From Flavobacterium micromati (GTDB taxonomy: Bacteria; Bacteroidota; Bacteroidia; Flavobacteriales; Flavobacteriaceae): DNA of 64,000 nt. Positions 55,701-63,260 of the stretch are shown here, piece after piece (position 1 is the stretch's first letter; each line of letters begins with the position of its first letter). The stretch is from assembly GCF_900129585.1 (NCBI RefSeq), contig NZ_FQWF01000010.1, positions 1 through 64,000 of the forward strand, written 5' to 3'. Under the pieces are notes generated by a model. The model saw nothing but the letters and a program-made list of their open reading frames with translations, made no database searches and was not told the origin of the DNA. A program made the position numbers and the translations under genes.

Positions 55701-55865
55701 GCCGCTTGATGCGCTGGCTTTACTTCCAGTTACAGATACAGAAACCCCTGCAATAGGCATTCCCGACTCGACATCTGTAATTTTGCCTGAAATTCTTTTG
55801 CTTTGTGCCTCAGCGATGTAAGCTGAAAATACAATAATGCAAAATGTTAAAATTAGTTTTTTCAT
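52773..55865 (-). CDS. SusC/RagA-type TonB-dependent transporter (second pair)
   Basis: The 1030-residue protein has a signal peptide (LILTFCIIVFSAYIAEAQS), a CarboxypepD_reg domain (GKITDVESGMPIAGVSVSVT), the plug with SIKLRGTSSILGGSDPLYVI and AAAAIYGSRAANGVVIITTK, and a barrel ending in an aromatic residue (LALKFKF). It is the outer-membrane half of a nutrient-uptake pair with the susD product downstream. It faces murQ divergently across a 618-bp control region that contains degenerate copies of the amino-sugar operator. Uptake of muropeptide sugars is plausible but unproven. Confidence 0.94.
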   Translation of the reverse strand: MKKLILTFCIIVFSAYIAEAQSKRISGKITDVESGMPIAGVSVSVTGSKASASSGFDGDYSIEAKNGDNLLFTFVGYKGSVVRVTGSSMNVQLDVETSALEEIVVMGSTIRTTRKEMGNAVTTIKAADLVKAQATGFASALQGKIAGAQITQNSGDPSGGFSIKLRGTSSILGGSDPLYVIDGVVISNSSANVSNPEIGGNTNVVIGQNRTADINPNDIESVEVLNGGAAAAIYGSRAANGVVIITTKKGKAGEASYTFSTSLVVNSLRKKLDVNLVNRQFEIPAANGALFPISGFAASSATTVPVNRGLNQAGVPQGLINMDTRLKDVTRYDFQDDIFTTGVGTDTYFSVAGGDTNTKYFASVGYLENGGIVKNTDFKRLGINLKVQNKINEKLSASFGVNYVTSRSEDKPDGNVFYSPMNSSTINNNIYDISSRDGNGNLLAVDPGRVNPLSVIETFKFGQQTDRVIADVQLNYKPFKNFNADFIVGLDNFNQKGFGFIPRFPYAPVNVGTFNDGFVSETDNKVYQLNNDLNLRYVWNVTKDFTATTYAGYNVQYYRDKLFSVQGRDLKPFIENINAANTIIGGSASSGETNYNLWGVYLQETLGYKNKLFVTAAIRQDASTIFAADVRRQIYPKVSGSYVLSSEEFMKESKVSTARLRASWGESGNLTAIGAYSRFTNYSTGNLFGQTSFTLAGNSRGNLGLIPERNVSYEVGADFGFFKDRLTLSGTYYRADIKDLLLRVQAAPSTGATSSIENLGEMTNKGLEFTVKGIVVKSEDFNVEIYGNMSRNRNEVTKLNQPFFLLDSNPAGAPVAVQLNRPVGTYFGSYYARNPDGSLLLMPDGLPQTERGNTATGAIQRNANGQPFGDVLNKEIGDPNPDFIYAFGTNITYKKWGLSVLLDGVSGGDIWDADFRTRQGTGAGQLVAQELRGELPRGYIYSIYNIQEFRIVDGSYLKLREVSINYSFGKVSNLFEDFTLNLSGRNLYSWDRFTSYDPEVNSGGQSAVARYNFGTIPIPRTVALALKFKF

Positions 55866-56278
55866 AATTTATAGTTAGTTAAATTGATATTCAAATTTAT
55901 TAAAAATTTATGAGATTCAAAATAAAATTTGCTTTTTTTTACTTATTTATGATAATAAGTGCAATAAAATGCAAAAAAGATTGATATGATAGCTTTAATA
56001 GCTGTTTACTATCACTTTACATCTTATAGTAACGAGTAAATAAGTCCCTTTTTAAATTAAATAAAAAGAAAAAAAAGCAGTTAACATTTTATATATTCAT
56101 AAATTGAATTTATTTTAGTGCAAAAATTACGTAAATTATGCGATTTTAAATTAGTTCACTAAATGATTTACTTATAATATGGAAGTTATTTTGCTAAAAA
56201 ATAGAGATATTTGAAATATATATTTTTATAAACTATTTCAATCTTATTTTCATCATTAAACAACATTATGCGTTTTTT

Positions 56279-56313
56279 TGCATTATTATAATTATTTAAA
56301 ACATAATAATGCA
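56279..56313. promoter_or_regulatory. Operator dyad upstream of murQ
   Basis: TGCATTATTA (56279-56288) and TAATAATGCA (56304-56313) form a perfect 10-bp inverted repeat with a 15-bp gap. Orientation matches the nagB dyad and the sequence is close to GCGTTATTTA/TAAATAACGC. It lies just upstream of the murQ -33 box. Confidence 0.6.
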
Positions 56314-56321
56314 TATTAAGA

Positions 56322-56351
56322 TTGTTTAATTAAAACTTATTGTTATTTTTG
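56322..56351 (+). promoter_or_regulatory. murQ promoter
   Basis: TTG at 56322-56324 and TATTTTTG at 56344-56351 are spaced by 19 bp. Transcription would leave a ~125-base leader before the murQ start. Confidence 0.6.
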
Positions 56352-56483
56352 TCATCAGTTGGATAAAAATACTGTCGACCTGATCGTATTTGTTGAACGC
56401 AATTTCACTTAAACAAAATATAACCTGATGTAATAGAGTCGATATTTGGTAACAACTCCTATTATTTTTAATAAAAATTAATT

Positions 56484-57302
56484 ATGACTAAAATTAATCC
56501 TGATACAGAAAAAGAATCGCTTTATGCTAATCTTGAAAAAATGAGCACACAAGAAATACTAATGGGAATTAATGCAGAGGACAAAAAAATATCGAGTGTG
56601 ATTAAAAAACAAATACCAAACATAGAAAAACTGGTTGACGCTATTGTAATAAAAATGCAACTTGGCGGGCGATTATTTTATATAGGAGCAGGAACATCAG
56701 GAAGAATTGGTATTTTAGACGCATCAGAATGTCCTCCTACTTTTGGTGTACCGCATGATTTAGTAATTGGGATTATTGCTGGAGGTGATTATGCAATCAG
56801 GAAAGCAGTAGAAAACGCCGAAGATGACTTCAAGCAAGGATGGTTAGATTTACAAAAACACAACATAACAAGCTCTGACTTTGTTATTGGTATTGCAGCC
56901 TCAGGAAATACGCCGTACGTGATTGGTGGTTTAAAAATGGCTCGTGAAAATAGTATTAGCACCGGAAGTATTTCATGCAACAGCAACAGCCTGATTTCAA
57001 AAGAAGCAGATTTTGCAATTGAAATTGTAGTAGGTCCTGAATTTTTAACGGGTAGTACACGAATGAAAGCAGGAACTTCTCAAAAATTAGTTTTAAATAT
57101 GATCTCGACATCAGTAATGATAAAACTAGGAAAAGTGTATGGTAACAAAATGATTGATATGCAACTGTCTAATAAAAAACTAGTTCAAAGAGGAGTCGAA
57201 ATGATTGTTGAAGAACTCAATATTGACGAAAAACTAGCTTCGGAATTATTGATCAAACATAAAAGCGTAAGAGCTGTTTTATTGGCTGAAAATAAAATCT
57301 AA
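56484..57302 (+). CDS. murQ: N-acetylmuramic acid 6-phosphate etherase
   Basis: The 272-residue cytosolic enzyme cleaves the lactyl ether of MurNAc-6-P to GlcNAc-6-P and D-lactate. The SIS domain carries GGRLFYIGAGTSGRIGILDA and SECPPTFGVP with Glu82, matching catalytic Glu83 of E. coli MurQ. Glu113 in KAVENAEDDF matches Glu114. GSTRMKAGTSQKLVLNMIST and the C-terminal helix are conserved. It is slightly shorter than E. coli MurQ (298). It opens an operon with a symporter, a NagZ fusion, AnmK and a NagX-like gene, all serving MurNAc use. Confidence 0.95.
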   Translation: MTKINPDTEKESLYANLEKMSTQEILMGINAEDKKISSVIKKQIPNIEKLVDAIVIKMQLGGRLFYIGAGTSGRIGILDASECPPTFGVPHDLVIGIIAGGDYAIRKAVENAEDDFKQGWLDLQKHNITSSDFVIGIAASGNTPYVIGGLKMARENSISTGSISCNSNSLISKEADFAIEIVVGPEFLTGSTRMKAGTSQKLVLNMISTSVMIKLGKVYGNKMIDMQLSNKKLVQRGVEMIVEELNIDEKLASELLIKHKSVRAVLLAENKI

Positions 57303-57369
57303 AAATTTACTTTTACACTATTAAAAAGCGACCAAAAGCCAAAAAACCATAAACCGATAAATACCTAGA

Positions 57370-58878
57370 ATGACACCAAGTGCAATCCTTATACTTATAA
57401 TTGTTTATTTTGGAGTTTTATTTTATATCTCACATAGGGTAAGTGGGAAGGATGATGGAAATAAAGCGTTTTTTACCGCAAATAAAAATTCAAAATGGTA
57501 TTTGGTGGCTTTTGGGATGATAGGAACTGCTCTTTCTGGAGTGACCTTTATTTCTGTTCCTGGAGAAGTAGGTGCTGCAAGTGGTGAACAATTTAAATAT
57601 TTTCAATTTATTATTGGAAATGCAATAGGTTTTATAATCATTACAAAAGTATTATTGCCATTATATTACCGCATGAATTTGACTTCGATTTATAGTTATA
57701 TCGAACAAAGAATGGGATTTTACAGTTATAAAACTGCAGCATCCATTTTTTTGATTAGTAGAACCGTAAGCTCAGCTTTTAGACTGTATTTAGTTGTTAT
57801 CGTTTTGCAACGCTACGTTTTTGATTATTACGGAATTCCATTTGCATTGACAGTTTTAATTTCACTAATACTCATATTTTCATACACTTATCGGGGCGGA
57901 CTGAAAACTATCATTATTACAGATACTTTACAAACGTTTTTCTTAGTAACATCGGTATTCTTGACAATTTACTTCATTTGTGATAGCATGGACTTAGGTG
58001 TCGTAAATGCTTTTAATGAAATTAAAAATAGTAACTATTCTAAAATATTTTTCTTTGATGATTTCTTGGGAAGCAAATTTCATTTTGTAAAACAAATCAT
58101 AGGCGGGATGTTTGTTACCATTGCAATGGTGGGACTCGATCAAGATTTAATGCAAAAAAATCTGAGTTGTAAAAACATTGGCGAAGCACAAAAAAACATG
58201 TTTACATTCACTGGAATCTTTGTAATAATAAATATATTTTTCTTGAGTGTAGGTGCTTTACTTTATATCTATGCCAATAAAAATGGGATCGCAATTCCAA
58301 CAGATTTAATAACTGGCAAACCGCGAACTGATTTACTTTTTCCAGAAATAGCCTTAAATCATCTTTCGATAATTCCAGCAATTGTATTTTTACTGGGAAT
58401 TATCGCTGCTACTTTTGCCACAACTGATTCTGCTTTGACAGCATTAACAACTTCATTTTGCGTCGATTTTTTAGGAATGGATAAAGCTGAAAATTTAAAT
58501 AAGAAAAACACTGTTCGAACTAGACATCTGGTACATATTAGTTTTTCTGCTTTGATTTTTATGGTCATTCTCGTTTTTAATTCCATCAATGATAGCTCTG
58601 TAGTAGGAATGATTTTTAGAGTGGCATCTTACACTTACGGACCATTGTTAGGTTTATATGCTTTTGGATTATTCCAAAAAACAAGAAATGTAAATGACAA
58701 GTTAGTGCCTTATATTTGTGCATTGTCTCCCCTATTTACCTATTTAATTAATGAATATTCAAAAACTTTATTTTCTGGATATGTATTTGACAATGAATTA
58801 ATTGTTCTCAATGGACTGATTACTTATTTAGGATTGCTAATAACTAGTTCCCACAGCACAGAAAAAATAAGTTTTTAA
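57370..58878 (+). CDS. Sodium:solute symporter family transporter
   Basis: The 502-residue protein has about 13 transmembrane helices in the SSS/SGLT arrangement: SKWYLVAFGMIGTALSGVTF near residue 40, YTYRGGLKTIIITDTLQTFF near 175, QDLMQKNLSCKNIGEAQKNM near 260, and the sodium-site helix IIAATFATTDSALTALTTSF near 345. Position directly after murQ (67 bp) and before NagZ suggests it imports a muramyl or GlcNAc sugar, as SSS members do in other Bacteroidota sugar clusters. The exact substrate is inference. Confidence 0.88.
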   Translation: MTPSAILILIIVYFGVLFYISHRVSGKDDGNKAFFTANKNSKWYLVAFGMIGTALSGVTFISVPGEVGAASGEQFKYFQFIIGNAIGFIIITKVLLPLYYRMNLTSIYSYIEQRMGFYSYKTAASIFLISRTVSSAFRLYLVVIVLQRYVFDYYGIPFALTVLISLILIFSYTYRGGLKTIIITDTLQTFFLVTSVFLTIYFICDSMDLGVVNAFNEIKNSNYSKIFFFDDFLGSKFHFVKQIIGGMFVTIAMVGLDQDLMQKNLSCKNIGEAQKNMFTFTGIFVIINIFFLSVGALLYIYANKNGIAIPTDLITGKPRTDLLFPEIALNHLSIIPAIVFLLGIIAATFATTDSALTALTTSFCVDFLGMDKAENLNKKNTVRTRHLVHISFSALIFMVILVFNSINDSSVVGMIFRVASYTYGPLLGLYAFGLFQKTRNVNDKLVPYICALSPLFTYLINEYSKTLFSGYVFDNELIVLNGLITYLGLLITSSHSTEKISF

Positions 58879-58958
58879 TTCCTTAGGAAAAACAAGAGTA
58901 GTCAACGAGAACAATAACGATTTTATGAAATTTTCTTCTGACTTACCATTCGAATAAA

Positions 58959-61900
58959 ATGAAACAAATGAAAAAATATTTTTTAAAAATCATGCTTTAT
59001 ACAACATTTGCGTTTCTAATTGCGAACTGTGCTGTTGTAAAAAAAAGCAAAACGGTTACTGATTTACCAAAAGAAATTTTTACAGAAGATACAGCAACTT
59101 ACAAAACTGTAAGTAAACTAGAACGTAAAACTTTTTTTAAAGACTCAGATCTAGAAACGCTTTGGGTAGATAGTATTTACAATAAAATGTCGCTGCAAGA
59201 AAAAATAGGTCAATTGTTTATGATTGCTGCGTATTCTAATAAAGATTCTATTCACGTTAACAAAACAAAAGCATTAATTCAGAATTACAATATAGGAGGC
59301 GTTATTTTTTTTCAAGGTGGCCCAGTTCGCCAAGCTAGATTAACCAATGAATATCAAGCTAAAGCAAAAGTGCCCTTATTTGTAGCTATTGATGCCGAAT
59401 GGGGTTTAAGTATGAGATTAGATTCTACCTATATATTTCCGTGGAATATGACTCTTGGAGCGATTCAAGATTTAGATTTAATCGAAAAAGTAGGACGACA
59501 AATGGGTGCTGAAAGCAAAAGAATGGGAATCCATTTCAATTTTGCTCCTGTGATCGACATTAATACTAATCCTAAAAATCCTATTATTGGCAATCGATCC
59601 TTTGGCGAAAGCAAAATAAATGTGAGCAAGAAGGCAATCGCCTTAATGAAAGGCGTTCAAGCTCAAGGCGTTTTTAGTACGGGCAAACATTTTCCTGGAC
59701 ATGGCGACACATCTACTGATTCGCACTACACTTTACCATTAGTCAATTTCTCAAAAGAGCGCCTTAACCTCGTAGAATTATATCCTTACAAAAGAATGTT
59801 TGATGAAGGATTAGCATCAGTAATGGTAGGACATCTCAATATTCCAAGTTTAGAATCCAAAGAAAATATTCCTTCATCGGCTTCCTTTAATGTGGTAACA
59901 AACGTGCTTCAAAATCAACTAGGCTTTGAAGGTTTGATTTTTACAGATGGTTTAGCCATGAAAGGCGCCACTAATTTTAAAGACGCAGGCGATTTAGAGT
60001 TAGCAGTGCTTTTAGCCGGAAATGATATTCTTCTCGCTCCAGAAAACGTTCCTGCCAGTTTTGAAAAACTGGAATCTTTTTACAATGAAGGAATTCTAAC
60101 AGAAGCACGTATAGCCTTATCTGTAAAAAAAATATTGAAATACAAGTTTAAAGTTGGCCTAAATAAATACAAACCTTTTGCTGTTGCTAATCTAATAAAG
60201 GATATTAATCCCTCGCAAAACAAGGCAATACATTACAAATTGTACGAAAACGCGATTACAGTACTGAAAAATGAGGAAGAGATACTTCCTTTAAAAGATT
60301 TGAGTCAAAAAATTGCTTATGTAAAATTAGGCGATGCTGAAAATAGCACTTTTATCTCCACTTTAAAAAAATATACCGAAGTTACCGAGGTTTCGAATGC
60401 CAACATAGATAGTTTAAACGCCGAATTTAAAAAATACGACCTTGTTATTTTAAGTTTTCACAAAGAAAATAAAACGTGGGAAAAACAAGATTTCAACGAA
60501 ACAGAATTGCTTTCGATACAGAAGATAGCTAAGGAAAATAAGGTAATTCTAGACATTTTTACAAAACCATATACATTACTGCCAATAACTAATTTCAATG
60601 AAATTGAAGGATTAGTTGTTTCCTATCAAAACTCAGATGTAAGCCAAGTGGTTTCGGCAGAATTATTATTTGGTGCCATTGAAGCCAAAGGAAAATTGCC
60701 AGTTTCGATCAATAAATCATTTAAAGTGAATGATGGTTTAGCAACAGTAAAATTGAACCGATTGGGTTTTACAACACCTGAAAACGAAGATATGAATCCG
60801 CTGATTTTATCTAAAATTGATAGTATAGCACAAAAAGCAATTAATGGTAAGATGACTCCCGGAATGCAAGTATTAGTAGCTCGAAGAGGAAATGTGATTT
60901 TCCAAAAATCCTACGGTCATCTAACTTATGACGAGACTAAAAAAGTCACAAATTCAGATTTATATGATGTAGCATCTATTTCAAAAATGATTTCGACACT
61001 TCCTAATGTGATGCAGTTGTACGATCAGCAAAAAGTTACATTAGACACCAAATTAAAAACGATGGTACCGCTTTTTGCGAAAACTAATAAAGAAAATATC
61101 AGTTTCAAGGACTTATTAACGCATTATGCTGGACTTCAAGCTTGGATTCCGTTTTACAAAGCAACTTTAAATCGCGACAATACACCCATGGAAAAGTACT
61201 ATCGCAAAGTGGCAAACCCACAATTTTCGAGAAAAGTAGCTGATGATTTGTACATAAGCAATGATTATCATGACACCATCATGAAAATCATTGCTAATAG
61301 TCCGCTATCCCTCAAAAAAGAATATAAATACAGCGACTTTACTTTTATCATTTTAAAAGAATTTTTAGAAAGAAAAACAAAACAGCCACTTGAAGTTTTA
61401 AGTCAGAAAAACTTTTACAACTCGCTTGGAATGAACAATACGATGTATAATCCATTAACTAAATTTGACAAAAATAACATCGCCCCATCAGAAATTGATA
61501 CTTATTTCCGTCAGCAAGTTGTACAAGGATATGTGCATGACATGGCGGCCGCAATGGAAGGCGGAATTGCCGGTCACGCTGGAATTTTCTCGAATGCAAT
61601 GGATGTCGCTAAAATGATGCAACTGTTTTTACAAAAGGGAAATTATGGTGGCAAAAGCTATTTTTCGGAAGAAACGTTCAATGTTTTTAATACCTCGCAC
61701 TATGCAGCTCAAGGAGTCCAACGTGGTTTAGGATTTGATAAAAGAGTAGAAAAAGAGGGTCCAACTTGTGGTTGCGTGTCAGAAACTAGTTTTGGTCACA
61801 CTGGTTTTACTGGCACTATGGCTTGGGTTGACCCCAAAACTGAAATTGTCTATGTTTTTCTTTCCAATAGAACGTATCCAGAAGTTACAGCCGAAGGAAA

Positions 61901-61967
61901 TAAGTTATCAAGAGAAAAAATTAGAGAAGATATTCAACAAATAATTCAAAATGCGATTCTTAAATAA
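58959..61967 (+). CDS. NagZ-type GH3 beta-N-acetylglucosaminidase fused to a serine beta-lactamase/esterase domain
   Basis: The 1002-residue lipoprotein (signal FAFLIANC) has a GH3 domain at residues ~60-410. It carries the NagZ loop KHFPGHGDTSTDSH (243-256, with the Asp254/His256 dyad) and nucleophile Asp330 in FTDGLAMKG. A GH3 C-terminal domain reaches ~620. The last ~370 residues are a class C/PBP4-like serine hydrolase: Ser673 and Lys676 in ASISKM, a Tyr in KYSDFTF and the third motif GHTGFTG. NagZ removes GlcNAc from muropeptides. The fused hydrolase may act on stem-peptide or ester bonds. Such fusions are known in Bacteroidota. A membrane-anchored periplasmic location is likely. It starts 81 bp after the symporter. 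Confidence 0.92.
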   Translation: MKQMKKYFLKIMLYTTFAFLIANCAVVKKSKTVTDLPKEIFTEDTATYKTVSKLERKTFFKDSDLETLWVDSIYNKMSLQEKIGQLFMIAAYSNKDSIHVNKTKALIQNYNIGGVIFFQGGPVRQARLTNEYQAKAKVPLFVAIDAEWGLSMRLDSTYIFPWNMTLGAIQDLDLIEKVGRQMGAESKRMGIHFNFAPVIDINTNPKNPIIGNRSFGESKINVSKKAIALMKGVQAQGVFSTGKHFPGHGDTSTDSHYTLPLVNFSKERLNLVELYPYKRMFDEGLASVMVGHLNIPSLESKENIPSSASFNVVTNVLQNQLGFEGLIFTDGLAMKGATNFKDAGDLELAVLLAGNDILLAPENVPASFEKLESFYNEGILTEARIALSVKKILKYKFKVGLNKYKPFAVANLIKDINPSQNKAIHYKLYENAITVLKNEEEILPLKDLSQKIAYVKLGDAENSTFISTLKKYTEVTEVSNANIDSLNAEFKKYDLVILSFHKENKTWEKQDFNETELLSIQKIAKENKVILDIFTKPYTLLPITNFNEIEGLVVSYQNSDVSQVVSAELLFGAIEAKGKLPVSINKSFKVNDGLATVKLNRLGFTTPENEDMNPLILSKIDSIAQKAINGKMTPGMQVLVARRGNVIFQKSYGHLTYDETKKVTNSDLYDVASISKMISTLPNVMQLYDQQKVTLDTKLKTMVPLFAKTNKENISFKDLLTHYAGLQAWIPFYKATLNRDNTPMEKYYRKVANPQFSRKVADDLYISNDYHDTIMKIIANSPLSLKKEYKYSDFTFIILKEFLERKTKQPLEVLSQKNFYNSLGMNNTMYNPLTKFDKNNIAPSEIDTYFRQQVVQGYVHDMAAAMEGGIAGHAGIFSNAMDVAKMMQLFLQKGNYGGKSYFSEETFNVFNTSHYAAQGVQRGLGFDKRVEKEGPTCGCVSETSFGHTGFTGTMAWVDPKTEIVYVFLSNRTYPEVTAEGNKLSREKIREDIQQIIQNAILK

Positions 61968-61997
61968 GAGGTAGATTACTATGTTTAATCTGAAAAT

Positions 61998-62011
61998 TAA
62001 ATAACGCTAAA
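61998..62011. promoter_or_regulatory. Amino-sugar operator copy upstream of anmK
   Basis: TAAATAACGC (61998-62007) lies 13 bp before the anmK start, within TTAAATAACGCTAAA, 15 bases identical to 43095-43109 upstream of nagB. No promoter box of the usual type is visible in the 53-bp gap. Confidence 0.5.
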
Positions 62012-62020
62012 ATACAAATC

Positions 62021-63229
62021 ATGAATTCAAATCTGGAATCACTTTATAAAATTGCCCATAAACCAACGCGAACCATTATTGGTTTAATGTCTGGAACTTC
62101 ACTTGATGGCTTGGATGTGGCTTTATGCGAAATTTCAGGTTCTGGTGAAGAAACTGAAGTTAAATTAATTGAGTTTAAAACTGTTGAATATTCAGAAGAT
62201 ATCAAAACAGAAATACGATCTGTTTTTGCAAAGCAAACAATTGAATTTCAAAAACTCGTATTACTAAATCAATGGATTGGCGTTTTACATGCAGATATGA
62301 TTTTGAAATGTTTGCACCAATGGGGAATTTCTTCAGAAAAAGTAGATTTGATAGCGTCTCACGGTCAAACTGTTTTTCATGCGCCAAAGATTTTGCACCA
62401 GCAAGAAAAATTTCCAAATGCTACTTTGCAAATTGGCGACGGAGATCATATAGCAGTAAATACGGGCATTATCACACTATCTGATTTTAGACAAAAGCAT
62501 CTTGCGGCAGGAGGTGAAGGAGCACCATTAGCAGTTTATGGAGATTATTTTCTGTTTTCAAAAAAAGGAGAAAATCGTATTATGCTTAATATAGGCGGCA
62601 TTGCTAATTTCACTTATTTGCCCGAAAGCAGCGATGCAGAAGAAGTTTTTGTAACTGATACAGGAACTGGAAACACCTTGATTGATGCATTTACGAAACT
62701 TGTTTTTCCAAAAAAATCGTATGATAAAGATGCTGCAATCGCTAAAGATGGAATTGTAAATCAAGAACTTCTGACAAGTTTAAAATCTAATTCTTTTTTT
62801 CAAAAACCTTTCCCTAAAACAACAGGACCTGAACTTTTTAGTGTTGACTTTGTTACAAATGCACAAAAAAATACCAGTATGCTAAATATTTCGATCAACG
62901 ATTTACTAGCGACACTAACTCGATTTAGTGCAGAAACAATTGCAGAAGCAATAAATAGTACAATCAATAATACCAATTATTTAGTTGAAAATTTCACTAT
63001 TTATTTGTCGGGTGGAGGAACACACAATCCATTATTAGTAAAATGGTTAAAAGAATTATTGCCTTGTCATTTTTTAAAAACAGATGATTTAGGAATTTCA
63101 GGTGATGCTAAGGAAGCCATTCTATTTGCCATTTTAGCTAATGAAACAGTATGTGGTGGTAATTCTGATTTTGGAACACGAAAAGGAATTCCATCGGTAT
63201 CGATGGGAAAAATATCATTTCCGAACTAG
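62021..63229 (+). CDS. anmK: Anhydro-N-acetylmuramic acid kinase
   Basis: The 402-residue cytosolic kinase opens and phosphorylates 1,6-anhydro-MurNAc to MurNAc-6-P, the substrate of MurQ. The family motifs are in order: GLMSGTSLDGLDVAL near residue 21, ASHGQTVFHAP, LQIGDGDHIAVNTGIITLSD, FRQKHLAAGGEGAPLAVYGD, LNIGGIANFTYLP, TDTGTGNTLIDAFTK and YLSGGGTHNPLLVKWLK. It follows the NagZ fusion by 53 bp and precedes a NagX-like gene by 31 bp. Together with murQ it gives a complete anhydro-MurNAc to GlcNAc-6-P route. Confidence 0.95.
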   Translation: MNSNLESLYKIAHKPTRTIIGLMSGTSLDGLDVALCEISGSGEETEVKLIEFKTVEYSEDIKTEIRSVFAKQTIEFQKLVLLNQWIGVLHADMILKCLHQWGISSEKVDLIASHGQTVFHAPKILHQQEKFPNATLQIGDGDHIAVNTGIITLSDFRQKHLAAGGEGAPLAVYGDYFLFSKKGENRIMLNIGGIANFTYLPESSDAEEVFVTDTGTGNTLIDAFTKLVFPKKSYDKDAAIAKDGIVNQELLTSLKSNSFFQKPFPKTTGPELFSVDFVTNAQKNTSMLNISINDLLATLTRFSAETIAEAINSTINNTNYLVENFTIYLSGGGTHNPLLVKWLKELLPCHFLKTDDLGISGDAKEAILFAILANETVCGGNSDFGTRKGIPSVSMGKISFPN

Positions 63230-63260
63230 AAAAAATATCTATTAAACCAACCAAAATAAA

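Larger units (their letters stand above)
55866..56483. promoter_or_regulatory. Divergent control region between susC and murQ
   Basis: On the left, a minus-strand promoter for susC is visible: TAAATTTG (plus 55892-55899) with TTG (plus 55918-55920) 18 bp upstream. Near 55953-55973 degenerate TAATAAGTGCA and AATAAAATGCA motifs follow each other at one helical turn. TAAATTATGC lies at 56132-56141. On the right are the TAATAATGCA dyad and the murQ promoter listed separately. No gene is seen. Confidence 0.5.
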
